DNA from: Rubrobacter sp.
GTDB taxonomy: Bacteria > Actinomycetota > Rubrobacteria > Rubrobacterales > Rubrobacteraceae
Reading direction: 5' to 3'
Length of the DNA: 5,289 bases
Assembly: GCA_016781705.1 (NCBI GenBank)
Contig: JADDPV010000219.1
Location: 1 to 5,289, forward strand
In this document: one piece after another, positions 1 through 5,289 of the stretch
Layout: every line of letters starts with the position of its first letter
Position numbering within the stretch: position 1 is the stretch's first letter
Notes under the pieces: model-generated
The model's input: only the letters and a program-made list of their open reading frames with translations
What the model was told of the DNA's origin: nothing
Databases searched by the model: none
Position numbers and translations under genes: made by a program

Positions 1-8
1 CGTAAACC

Positions 9-1007
9 CTACTCCCCGACGCCCCCCAGCGAGGGCTCCGCGGGCGCGCCCCCGATCTCCCCGGCGGAGAGATGAGCCCCGATCCTCCGATAGCGCTCGT
101 AGCGGGCCTTGACGATCGCCTCGGGCTCGGAGTCGGAGAGCTTCGAGAGGGCGGCCTCGACGGCCCGGGCGACGGCTTCCGTCGCGGCTCCGGGCTCGTT
201 GTGGGCCCCGCCCAGGGGTTCGGGGAGGATCTCGTCGATGATCCCGTGAGCCAGGAGGTCGTCCGCCGTGATCTTCATGGCCTCCGCGGCCTCGGCGGCG
301 CGCTTGGCGTCGCGGAAGATGATGGAGGCGCAGGCCTCGGGGGCGATGACGGAGAGGTACGAGTTCTCGAGCATCGCCACGTGGTCGGCGAGGCACATCG
401 CGAGGGCGCCCCCGGAGCCGCCCTCCCCTATGACGACCGCGACGACCGGCACGGGGACCCTGGCGAGCTCCATGAGGTCGGCGGAGATGGCCCAGGCCTG
501 CCCCCGCTCTTCGGCCCCCCGCCCGGCGAAGGCGCCGGGGGTGTCCACGAGGGCGACGATGGGGACGCCGAGGCGCTCGGCGAGGGCGTAGAGGCGCCCG
601 GCCTTGCGGTAGCCCTCGGGGTGGGCCATCCCGAAGTTGCTCGCCACGCGCGTCTTCACGTCGGCGCCCTTGTCGTGGCCGAGCAGGACCACGGGATGGC
701 CGCCTATGCGCGCGAGCCCGCCGCGCACCGCCGGGTCGTCCGCTCCGAGCCGGTCGCCGGAGAGCTCGTAGAAGTCGTCGGCGAGGGCGTCGCGGTAGGC
801 GCGGAAGTTGGGCCGCTCGGGGTGGCGCGCCACCTGGACCCTCTGGTAGGGGGTCAGGTTCGTGTAGATGCGCTTCTTGGCGGCCTCCAGCGCGGCTTCG
901 AGGCGCGAGATCTCCTCCTGCAACCCCTCGTTCGAGCCCGCGAGGCGGTGAAGCTCGGAGATCCGGGCCTCGAAGTCCTTGATCGGCTTCTCGAAGTCCA
1001 GGATCAC
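9..1007 (-). CDS. accA: Acetyl-CoA carboxylase carboxyltransferase subunit alpha
   Basis: AccA pairs with AccD to form the carboxyltransferase of acetyl-CoA carboxylase, which moves the carboxyl group from carboxybiotin to acetyl-CoA to give malonyl-CoA for fatty acid synthesis in the cytosol. The 332-residue length is typical of the family. The N-terminus (LDFEKPI at 3-9, then a charged helix to about residue 46) matches the family's N-terminal helical segment. The crotonase-type core carries DTPGA at 155-159 and GEGGSGGA at 194-201, the glycine-rich stretch that supplies oxyanion-hole backbone. The last 20 or so residues are Gly/Ala/Pro-rich and probably disordered. The start is GTG at 1007, supported by GGGAG six bases upstream. 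The gene lies 40 bp after accD, so the two subunits are probably made from one mRNA. The TAG stop is only 8 bp from the window edge, so nothing can be said about a terminator. Confidence 0.97.
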   Translation of the reverse strand: MILDFEKPIKDFEARISELHRLAGSNEGLQEEISRLEAALEAAKKRIYTNLTPYQRVQVARHPERPNFRAYRDALADDFYELSGDRLGADDPAVRGGLARIGGHPVVLLGHDKGADVKTRVASNFGMAHPEGYRKAGRLYALAERLGVPIVALVDTPGAFAGRGAEERGQAWAISADLMELARVPVPVVAVVIGEGGSGGALAMCLADHVAMLENSYLSVIAPEACASIIFRDAKRAAEAAEAMKITADDLLAHGIIDEILPEPLGGAHNEPGAATEAVARAVEAALSKLSDSEPEAIVKARYERYRRIGAHLSAGEIGGAPAEPSLGGVGE

Positions 1008-1013
1008 GCGTCT

Positions 1014-1018
1014 CTCCC
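1014..1018 (-). promoter_or_regulatory. Ribosome binding site of accA
   Basis: GGGAG on the minus strand, six bases before the GTG at 1007. It supports this GTG as the accA start and shows that accA has its own initiation signal although it follows accD closely. Confidence 0.6.
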
Positions 1019-1047
1019 GACGGAAACGCCGCCAACCGAGATGCCCT

Positions 1048-1932
1048 TCACGAGAGCAGCCCCAGGAAGCGTTCGAGGTCGTTCTTGAGCGCGAGCCGGT
1101 GCACGATCCGGTCGACGAGCCCGTGCTCCTTCTGGAACTCCGCCGTCTGGAAACCCTCCGGCAGGCGCTCCTTGGTCGTGCTCTCGATGACCCGCGCCCC
1201 CGCGAAGCCGATCCTGGCCTTGGGCTCGGCGATCACGACGTCGGCGGCCGTCGCGAACGAGGCGGTTACCCCGCCGAAGGTCGGGTCGGCGAGGATGGAG
1301 ACGTAGGGCATGGAGCCACTCATGTAGCGGCTGAGGGCCACGCTCGTCTTCGCCATCTGCATGAGGGAGTAGACGCCCTCGAACATCCTGGCCCCGCCCG
1401 AGGAGGAGACGACGACGAGCGGCAGCCCCTCGTCGTAGGCGAACTCCATGGTGCGCGAGATCCTCTCGCCAACGACGCTCCCCATCGAGCCCCCGATAAA
1501 CCGGAAGTCCATCGCCGCGATCGCCACCCCGTGCCCGCCTATCCTCGCCGTGCCGCTGAGGACGGCGTCGTCGAGGCCGGTCTTCTTGCGCGCCGCGGCG
1601 AGCTTCTCCTCGTAACCCTCGAAGCCCATCGGGTCGCCGGCGAGCATGCCGTCGTCTCTCCCCTGGAACGAGCCCGCGTCGGCGAGCAGCCGCACGCGGT
1701 CGGGGGCGGAGAGGGGGTAGTGGAATTCGCAGTGCGGGCAGACGTTGAAGCGGCTGGCGAGGTCCTTCTCGTAGATCGGCTCCCCGCACGACTCGCACTT
1801 GGTGAAGACGCCGTCGGTCGAAGCGAGACCGCTCTCGGTGTCGGGCACCTGGGGTCCCTTTCCTCCCGACCGCGAGTACTCCCGCCGCTTGCTGATCCAG
1901 GCTCTGATGCTACCCCTCCGTCCCGGCTCCAC
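1048..1932 (-). CDS. accD: Acetyl-CoA carboxylase carboxyltransferase subunit beta (zinc-binding)
   Basis: AccD is the partner of AccA in the carboxyltransferase heterotetramer. Counting from the GTG at 1932 the protein has 294 residues. A four-cysteine zinc ribbon sits at C46, C49, C65 and C68 (CxxC-15-CxxC). The catalytic crotonase-type domain follows, with GSMGSVVGE at 148-156, SSGGARMFEG at 177-186, IGFAGARVI at 241-249 and LPEGFQTAEF at 257-266, all hallmarks of bacterial AccD. The start is uncertain. The GTG at 1932 lies inside trpA and has no good ribosome binding site. A strong GGAGG (1915-1919) instead sits six bases before an ATC codon at 1908, and the protein read from there (RAWISKRREYS) resembles the usual AccD N-terminus. 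A GTG at codon 29 is a third, less likely option. The function is secure; the first 8 residues are not. Confidence 0.96.
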   Translation of the reverse strand: MEPGRRGSIRAWISKRREYSRSGGKGPQVPDTESGLASTDGVFTKCESCGEPIYEKDLASRFNVCPHCEFHYPLSAPDRVRLLADAGSFQGRDDGMLAGDPMGFEGYEEKLAAARKKTGLDDAVLSGTARIGGHGVAIAAMDFRFIGGSMGSVVGERISRTMEFAYDEGLPLVVVSSSGGARMFEGVYSLMQMAKTSVALSRYMSGSMPYVSILADPTFGGVTASFATAADVVIAEPKARIGFAGARVIESTTKERLPEGFQTAEFQKEHGLVDRIVHRLALKNDLERFLGLLS

Positions 1933-2740
1933 GGTCCAACGCCGCCCGCAGCTCGCGCAGCCACGCGCCGGCCGCCTCCGGGCCGCCGTCGGCGACGATC
2001 TGCATGAGCTTGCTGCCCACGATCACGCCCTGCGCCCCGGCCTCCGCCGCCTCGACCGCGGCCTCCGGCGTCGAGATACCGAAGCCCAGGGCGGCCGGCA
2101 CCGAGAACTTCTGCCGTACCCTCCGGAGAAGCTCTACCGCCCCTTGCGGCAGCACCTCCCGCGCCCCCGTGACCCCCGCCACGGAGACGCAGTACACGAA
2201 GCCCGAGGCGGCCTCGGCCGCCTTCTCCAGGCGCGCGTCCCTCGTCGTCGGCGCGACGAGCGGGCAGATCGCAACGCCCTTCTCCCCGGCCATCTCGCGG
2301 AACGCCACGGCCTCGTCGATGGGGAGGTCCGGGATCACGAGCCCCGAAACCCCCGTCCCCGCCGCCTCGCTCAAGAACTCCTCAGCCCCGCGCGCGAAGA
2401 TGTTGTTGTAGTAGACGAGCAGCACGACCGGCGCGCGCCCCGAGAACCGGCTAGCGAACTCGAAGCAGTAGCCGAGATCCGCGCCGTTCTCCAAAGCCCG
2501 GTTCGTCGTGTTCTGAATCGTGGGTCCGTCGGCCAGGGGGTCCGAGAACGGCACCCCGATCTCGACGACGTCCGCACCGGCCTCGAGGTAGGCCTCCCCC
2601 ACTTCGTACGCCCCCTCCAGCGTCGGATACCCCGCCGTCAGGTACGGTATGAGCGCGGTCCGCCCCTCCGCGAACGCCGCGCGAAGCCCCTCCGCCGGGG
2701 AGACCGCCCGGGCCTGCCCCTCGGTCCTCCCGCTACTCAT
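1910..2740 (-). CDS. trpA: Tryptophan synthase alpha subunit
   Basis: TrpA cleaves indole-3-glycerol phosphate to glyceraldehyde-3-phosphate and indole, and the indole is channelled to TrpB in the alpha2-beta2 complex. The 276-residue length is normal for this TIM-barrel family. Both catalytic acids are visible: E60 in VVEIG and D71 in FSDPLADGP, matching E49 and D60 of the Salmonella enzyme. Other family signatures are YYNNIF at 110-115, APTTRDARL at 163-171, VSVAGVTG at 185-192, GFGIS at 219-223 and the phosphate-loop GSK at 242-244. The ATG at 2740 overlaps the end of trpB by 8 bp; a GTG one codon upstream (2743) is also possible. The only upstream purine run, GGAAG at 2753-2757, is far away (12 bases), so translation probably depends on coupling to trpB. 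Confidence 0.97.
   Translation of the reverse strand: MSSGRTEGQARAVSPAEGLRAAFAEGRTALIPYLTAGYPTLEGAYEVGEAYLEAGADVVEIGVPFSDPLADGPTIQNTTNRALENGADLGYCFEFASRFSGRAPVVLLVYYNNIFARGAEEFLSEAAGTGVSGLVIPDLPIDEAVAFREMAGEKGVAICPLVAPTTRDARLEKAAEAASGFVYCVSVAGVTGAREVLPQGAVELLRRVRQKFSVPAALGFGISTPEAAVEAAEAGAQGVIVGSKLMQIVADGGPEAAGAWLRELRAALDRGAGTEG
1915..1919 (-). promoter_or_regulatory. Strong Shine-Dalgarno sequence before an ATC codon (candidate accD start)
   Basis: GGAGG on the minus strand, within the last codons of trpA, followed by a six-base spacer and then ATC at 1908-1906 in the accD frame. No ATG, GTG or TTG stands at the right distance. The site is either the real accD initiation signal with a non-standard AUC start, or chance similarity arising from the trpA C-terminal codons (Thr-Glu-Gly-stop). 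Confidence 0.4.
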
Positions 2741-3956
2741 CACCCGACGCTTCTTCCGCCTCCCTGGCGTCGATGCCGAGGTGCTCGGCCACGACCCCGA
2801 TGTCCTTATCCCCGCGCCCGGACATGTTGACGACCATGTTCATGCCGGGCCCGAGCTCCTTCGCGAGCCCCTCGGCGTAGGAGATGGCGTGCGCCGACTC
2901 CAGCGCCGGGATGATGCCCTCCAGGCGAGAGCAGGAGAGGAAAGCCTCCAGAGCCTCCTCGTCCGTAACGCTCACGTACTCGACGAGGCCCTCGTCCTTG
3001 AGGTAGGCATGCTCGGGGCCGACGGAGGGGTAGTCGAGGCCCGCGGAGATGGAGTGGGCCTCCCGGATCTGCCCATCCGCCGTCTGCAGCACGTAGCTCA
3101 AGGAGCCGTGCAGCACCCCCGGCGCCCCGCCGGTCAGAGACGCCCCGTGCTCGCCCGTCTCCAGGCCACGACCCGCCGCCTCGACGCCAACCAGCCTGAC
3201 CCCCTCGCGCCCGACGAACGGGTGGAAGATGCCGATGGCGTTCGAGCCGCCACCGACGCACGCGACGACCGCATCCGGGTCGCCGCCGAGACGCTCCCGT
3301 GCCTGGGCCTCGGTCTCGCGCCCGATCACGGCTTGCAGGTCCCGCACGATGCGCGGGTACGGCGCCGGTCCCGCCACCGTCCCGATGATGTAGTGTGTGT
3401 CCTCGACGTTCGTGACCCAGTCCCGGATCGCCTCGTTGAGCGCGGCCTTTAACGTCCCCGAGCCGCTCGTCACGGGCCGCACCTCCGCCCCGAGGAGCTT
3501 CATCCTCAGGACGTTGGGGGCCTGGCGTCGAGTGTCCTCCTCGCCCATGTACACGACGCATTCCTTGCCGTAGAGCGCGGCTACGGTCGCGGTCGCGACC
3601 CCGTGCTGGCCCGCCCCGGTCTCGGCGATGATGCGGCTCTTACCCATGCGGTCGGCCAGCAGAATCTGACCGAGGGCGTTGTTGATCTTGTGCGCCCCCG
3701 TGTGCGCGAGATCCTCGCGCTTGAACCACACGTTCGCCCCGCCCCACTTGCGGGTAAGCCGCTCGGCGAACATAAAGGGCGTCGCCCTCCCGACGAAGTC
3801 CCGCGAGAGCCCTTCGAGCTCCTCCACGAACTCCGGGTCCCCCTTGTACCTTTCGTACGCCTCCTCGAGCTCCTCGAGGGCGTGAATAAGGGTCTCGGGT
3901 ACGTAGCGGCCACCGAAGGAGCCGAAGTAGCCGGTCTTGTCAGTTTCTTGCTGCAA
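2733..3956 (-). CDS. trpB: Tryptophan synthase beta subunit
   Basis: TrpB is the PLP-dependent subunit that condenses indole with L-serine to form tryptophan. Read from the TTG at 3956 it has 407 residues, normal for TrpB1. The cofactor lysine is K90 in the HTGAHKINN motif, the catalytic glutamate is E112 in AETGAGQHG, the PLP phosphate loop is GGGSNA at 235-240, and the conserved serine that contacts the pyridine nitrogen is S379 in NMSGRGDKD. The N-terminal GYFGSFGGRYVPETL (residues 9-23) is also standard. TTG was chosen because GGAGG lies seven bases upstream and the conserved N-terminus begins just after it. The open frame continues upstream to 4103 only because it shadows trpF. The gene overlaps trpF by 17 bp and trpA by 8 bp, which suggests translational coupling and balanced alpha/beta production. 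Confidence 0.98.
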   Translation of the reverse strand: MQQETDKTGYFGSFGGRYVPETLIHALEELEEAYERYKGDPEFVEELEGLSRDFVGRATPFMFAERLTRKWGGANVWFKREDLAHTGAHKINNALGQILLADRMGKSRIIAETGAGQHGVATATVAALYGKECVVYMGEEDTRRQAPNVLRMKLLGAEVRPVTSGSGTLKAALNEAIRDWVTNVEDTHYIIGTVAGPAPYPRIVRDLQAVIGRETEAQARERLGGDPDAVVACVGGGSNAIGIFHPFVGREGVRLVGVEAAGRGLETGEHGASLTGGAPGVLHGSLSYVLQTADGQIREAHSISAGLDYPSVGPEHAYLKDEGLVEYVSVTDEEALEAFLSCSRLEGIIPALESAHAISYAEGLAKELGPGMNMVVNMSGRGDKDIGVVAEHLGIDAREAEEASGDE

Positions 3957-4554
3957 AGATGAACCTCCGGACCCGCTCCCTGTCCTTCTTGCCGGGCGCA
4001 CTCTCCAGAGAGCTCGAGGCGTCCACCCCGTACGGCTCGAAGAGCCGGATCGCCTCGCCGACGTTCTCCGGCCGAAGCCCCCCGGAAACGAGGATGTTAC
4101 CATGACCCTTCAGCGATTTCGCCAGCCCCCAGTCGAACGTTTCACCGGTCCCCCCGCGCGCCTTCTCGCTGTACGCGTCCAGCAGAAACAGATCCGCCTC
4201 GTACCGATCCAACACCGCGAGCGAGCCCTCGTCCCGGACCCTGAGCGCCTTTATGACTTTGACGCCCCGATCCCTCAACCAGGTTACAGCTTCGGGCCCC
4301 TCATCTCCATGAAGCTGCACATAATCGAGCCCTACGGCCTCCGCGATCCGGAGCACCTCCTCCGGCTCCTCGTTCACGAACACCCCAACCTTCAGCACAC
4401 CCTCCGGCAGCGCCTCCGCCACCTCCCGCGCCTCCTCGACGCCGATCTGCCTCGGACTCTGGGCAAAAACGAGCCCCAACGCATCGGCGCCGGACTCCGC
4501 CGCCGCCCAAGCATCCCCAACGTTGGTTATGCCGCATACCTTTACCTTGACCAT
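3940..4554 (-). CDS. trpF: Phosphoribosylanthranilate isomerase
   Basis: TrpF carries out the Amadori rearrangement of N-(5'-phosphoribosyl)anthranilate to CdRP, the third step from chorismate to tryptophan. From the ATG at 4554 the protein has 204 residues, the usual size of a free-standing (not TrpC-fused) enzyme. The catalytic base is C7 in VKVCGIT and the general acid is D126 in LFLLDAYSE. These are the same residue numbers as in the Thermotoga maritima enzyme. YVQLHGDE at 78-85, SGGLRPENV at 157-165 and the phosphate-binding GVDASSSLE at 176-184 complete the family pattern. A TTG two codons upstream (4560) is an alternative start, but the ATG puts the first beta strand at the expected place. 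No Shine-Dalgarno sequence precedes it; a TACAAT box at 4564-4569 suggests a leaderless or near-leaderless mRNA. It is the first gene of the trp-acc operon. Confidence 0.96.
   Translation of the reverse strand: MVKVKVCGITNVGDAWAAAESGADALGLVFAQSPRQIGVEEAREVAEALPEGVLKVGVFVNEEPEEVLRIAEAVGLDYVQLHGDEGPEAVTWLRDRGVKVIKALRVRDEGSLAVLDRYEADLFLLDAYSEKARGGTGETFDWGLAKSLKGHGNILVSGGLRPENVGEAIRLFEPYGVDASSSLESAPGKKDRERVRRFIFAARN
3964..3968 (-). promoter_or_regulatory. Ribosome binding site deciding the trpB TTG start
   Basis: GGAGG on the minus strand, lying inside the 3' end of trpF, with a seven-base spacer to the TTG at 3956-3954. No ATG or GTG in the trpB frame lies near it, so this site fixes the unusual TTG start. 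Confidence 0.75.
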
Positions 4555-4563
4555 AGCCAAAAG

Positions 4564-4569
4564 ATTGTA
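4564..4569 (-). promoter_or_regulatory. Candidate -10 box of the trpFBA-accDA operon
   Basis: TACAAT on the minus strand, nine bases before the trpF ATG. With the usual 6-8 base distance to the start of transcription, the mRNA would begin within about 0-3 bases of the ATG. The -35 position about 17 bases upstream (near 4587-4592, TTCGTC) is a poor match to consensus. No ribosome binding site lies in the gap, which fits leaderless translation. The rest of the 102-bp gap after the MarR gene shows no convincing terminator, so readthrough from that gene is also possible. Confidence 0.4.
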
Positions 4570-4662
4570 CTCTCTACGCCCGACGCGACGAACCGTCCAG
4601 CCCGTGCCACGAGCAAAACTTTCGGCCGCCTCTTCGCCCGGCTCGAAAGGTCCGCCCGATCA

Positions 4663-5175
4663 TCAGGGACAAGGCGCGGGATCGTCGTCCGGCGGGACTC
4701 CTCCCGTCACGAGGCGTCTGAGCAGGCCCCGCAAGACCCGTCGCTCCTCGTCGTCGAGGTCGGCCAGCACCCTGTCTTCTACGTCCGTTACCATCCCCTC
4801 GGCACGCGCCAGAAGCTCCCTGCCGGCGTCCGTCGGTTCCACGATCCGCGCCCGCCGGTCCCCGGGGTCGGGCTTGCGCTCCACGAGCCCCCTTCCCTCC
4901 AGCGAGTCCAGGGCCACCACCATCGTCGATTTGTCGAGCCTCGCGGCCTGCGACAGCGCGAGCTGCGTCCGTGGCGCCCCCGCGCCAACCGCCCGCTCCG
5001 CCGCGATAAGCACCGCGTAGTCCCGCAGGTTCAAGCCCAGAGACGCCAGCAGGCTCTCCGTCAAAGCTGTCCCGATTGCGTGGGCGGCCCTCGACATCAG
5101 CCAACCCATGTGCTCCTCGAGCGGACGTGGCACGAACTCTCCCCGCTCGACGCTCTCCTTCGCCGAATCTGCCAT
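4663..5175 (-). CDS. MarR-family winged helix-turn-helix transcriptional regulator
   Basis: This is a 170-residue protein, slightly longer than the usual 140-150 because of both tails. MarR proteins are dimeric DNA-binding repressors or activators, often released by phenolic or drug-like ligands or by oxidation. The N-terminal helices (about 16-60) would form part of the dimer interface. The DNA-binding segment is QLALSQAARLDKSTMVVALDSLEGRGLVER (71-100, with the recognition helix near 82-94), followed by the wing DPGDRRARIV at 103-112 and PTDAGREL at 114-121. The wing Asp-Arg pattern is a family hallmark. Helices from about 122 to 156 complete the dimer domain. The C-terminal tail is acidic and Pro-rich (PPDDDPAPCP) and holds the only cysteine, C169, so redox control through an N-terminal cysteine of the OhrR type is not supported. 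It has an extended -10 promoter right at its ATG and no Shine-Dalgarno sequence. The divergent gene at 5277 is the likeliest target; a link to tryptophan synthesis is not shown. The ligand is unknown. Confidence 0.93.
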   Translation of the reverse strand: MADSAKESVERGEFVPRPLEEHMGWLMSRAAHAIGTALTESLLASLGLNLRDYAVLIAAERAVGAGAPRTQLALSQAARLDKSTMVVALDSLEGRGLVERKPDPGDRRARIVEPTDAGRELLARAEGMVTDVEDRVLADLDDEERRVLRGLLRRLVTGGVPPDDDPAPCP

Positions 5176-5189
5176 ACCGGCAGTATAGC
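5171..5189. promoter_or_regulatory. Imperfect dyad over the MarR gene -10 box and start codon (candidate operator)
   Basis: GCCATACCGGCAGTATAGC is an inverted repeat centred on position 5180, with 7 of 9 base pairs matching. It covers both the -10 box and the ATG of the MarR gene, so a bound dimer would block RNA polymerase. It may serve autorepression. The match is short and could be chance. Confidence 0.35.
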
Positions 5190-5190
5190 A
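5182..5190 (-). promoter_or_regulatory. Extended -10 promoter of the MarR gene, predicted leaderless
   Basis: The minus strand reads TGCTATACT: a TGn extension directly joined to a TATACT -10 box. Six bases separate it from the ATG at 5175, so transcription should start at or beside the A of the ATG. The nearest -35-like hexamer (TTGAGA, 5202-5207) is only 14 bases upstream, too close for a normal spacer, which fits an extended -10 promoter that needs little -35 contact. No Shine-Dalgarno sequence is present. Confidence 0.6.
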
Positions 5191-5214
5191 GTTTTATTCT
5201 TTCTCAAAATAGTC

Positions 5215-5243
5215 TTGACATAGATTATCTGTAGAGATACTGT
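5215..5243 (+). promoter_or_regulatory. Sigma-70-type promoter of the divergent gene
   Basis: A perfect -35 TTGACA (5215-5220) is followed, after 17 bases, by TACTGT (5238-5243), which fits the TANNNT form of the -10 box. GATACT at 5236-5241 with a 15-base spacer is an alternative. Transcription should begin near 5250, leaving a leader of about 27 bases before the ATG at 5277. Confidence 0.65.
5224..5241. promoter_or_regulatory. Imperfect dyad inside the divergent promoter (candidate MarR operator)
   Basis: ATTATCTGTAGAGATACT is centred between 5232 and 5233, with 7 of 9 pairs matching and perfect five-base arms TATCT and AGATA around GTAG. It fills the spacer and overlaps the -10 box of the plus-strand promoter, the usual place for a MarR repressor site. 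Its half-sites resemble, but do not equal, those of the dyad at 5171-5189. Confidence 0.45.
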
Positions 5244-5263
5244 GTTGCTCGTAACGAAGGAGA

Positions 5264-5271
5264 AAGGAAGG
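5264..5271 (+). promoter_or_regulatory. Ribosome binding site of the divergent gene
   Basis: AAGGAAGG lies five bases before the ATG at 5277, with a second purine-rich motif AAGGAG at 5257-5262 that is rather far (14 bases). Together they give strong support to the ATG as a real start. Confidence 0.65.
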
Positions 5272-5276
5272 GAAAC

Positions 5277-5289
5277 ATGGAGAGCGTAC
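5277..5289 (+). CDS. Start of a divergent gene cut off by the window edge
   Basis: ATG followed by codons for Glu, Ser and Val, after which the sequence ends. It is called as a gene because a good promoter (5215-5243) and a purine-rich ribosome binding site (5264-5271) precede it at correct distances. Its position opposite a MarR gene suggests it is the regulated target. In such pairs the target is often an efflux transporter or a detoxifying enzyme, but four codons cannot tell which. Confidence 0.6.

Noticed and set aside
72..2830. Long plus-strand open frames at 72-1088, 979-2007 and 1799-2830
   Set aside because: They lie opposite accA, accD and trpA. Their proteins are rich in Arg, Gly, Pro and Asp with no recognisable domain. 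This is the usual antisense shadow in GC-rich DNA, where the G/C-biased third codon positions of the real genes leave few stops.
3957..4103. Upstream extension of trpB to 4103
   Set aside because: The added 49 residues are a frame-shifted reading of trpF, rich in Ser, Arg and Gly. The conserved TrpB N-terminus begins just after the TTG at 3956, which has a proper ribosome binding site.
4542..4610. Short minus-strand frame from GTG 4610 ending FWLWSR, with two Trp codons, as a trp leader peptide
   Set aside because: The Trp codons overlap the trpF start itself, so no attenuator hairpins could form between the peptide and trpF. There is no ribosome binding site, and the candidate -10 box lies inside the frame. 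Two Trp codons can arise by chance here.
4561..4662. Possible terminator or riboswitch between the MarR gene and trpF
   Set aside because: The G/C-rich stretch near 4620-4645 gives only short, poorly matched arms, and the following TTTT (minus strand, near 4616-4619) is too short and too far away to call an intrinsic terminator.
5202..5207. TTGAGA as a -35 box for the MarR gene
   Set aside because: It is only 14 bases from the TATACT box, shorter than the normal 16-18 base spacer. The TGn extension explains promoter function better.
3937..5223. 428-codon plus-strand open frame opposite trpF and the MarR gene
   Set aside because: It runs antisense across two well-supported genes and the divergent promoter, has low-complexity composition, and has no ribosome binding site or family motif.
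1..5289. Novel defence, mobile or RNA-based system
   Set aside because: All space except about 250 bases of gaps is filled by six recognisable genes of common families. No repeats, transposase, integrase, tRNA-like sequence or unusual domain was seen.

Overview
The window is GC-rich, ordinary-looking bacterial chromosome. It is almost fully packed with genes read on the minus strand, from right to left. In transcription order these are a MarR-family regulator (4663-5175), trpF (3940-4554), trpB (2733-3956), trpA (1910-2740), accD (1048-1932) and accA (9-1007). At the right edge a divergent plus-strand gene begins at 5277, and only its first four codons are present.

The strong G/C bias at third codon positions, GTG and TTG starts, and TANNNT promoter boxes placed at start codons suggest a high-GC bacterium. 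A Rubrobacter-like actinobacterium is possible, but no marker in the window proves it. The split accA/accD pair with a zinc-finger AccD is the E. coli/Bacillus/plastid form. It is not the fused acyl-CoA carboxylase beta subunit typical of mycobacteria and streptomycetes.

Region 4564 to 9 reads as one operon. trpF and trpB overlap by 17 bp and trpB and trpA by 8 bp. trpA and accD overlap by 23 bp, or are 1 bp apart if the alternative accD start is correct. accD and accA are 40 bp apart. The operon supplies phosphoribosylanthranilate isomerase and both subunits of tryptophan synthase, then both subunits of the carboxyltransferase half of acetyl-CoA carboxylase. The earlier trp genes (trpE, G, D, C) and the biotin carboxylase and carrier genes (accC, accB) must lie elsewhere. 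trpFBA-accD linkage is common in bacteria, so co-expression of tryptophan and malonyl-CoA synthesis genes is not in itself new.

Region 5176-5276 is a 101-bp AT-rich divergent control region between the MarR gene and the plus-strand gene. It holds a TTGACA-type promoter facing right, an extended -10 promoter facing left whose predicted transcript would be leaderless, and two imperfect dyads, one over each promoter. This is the classic layout of a MarR repressor controlling itself and a divergent target.

No mobile element, CRISPR array, RNA gene, clear terminator or novel multi-gene system was found. The points worth a second look are the control region, the two leaderless-type starts and the uncertain accD start codon.
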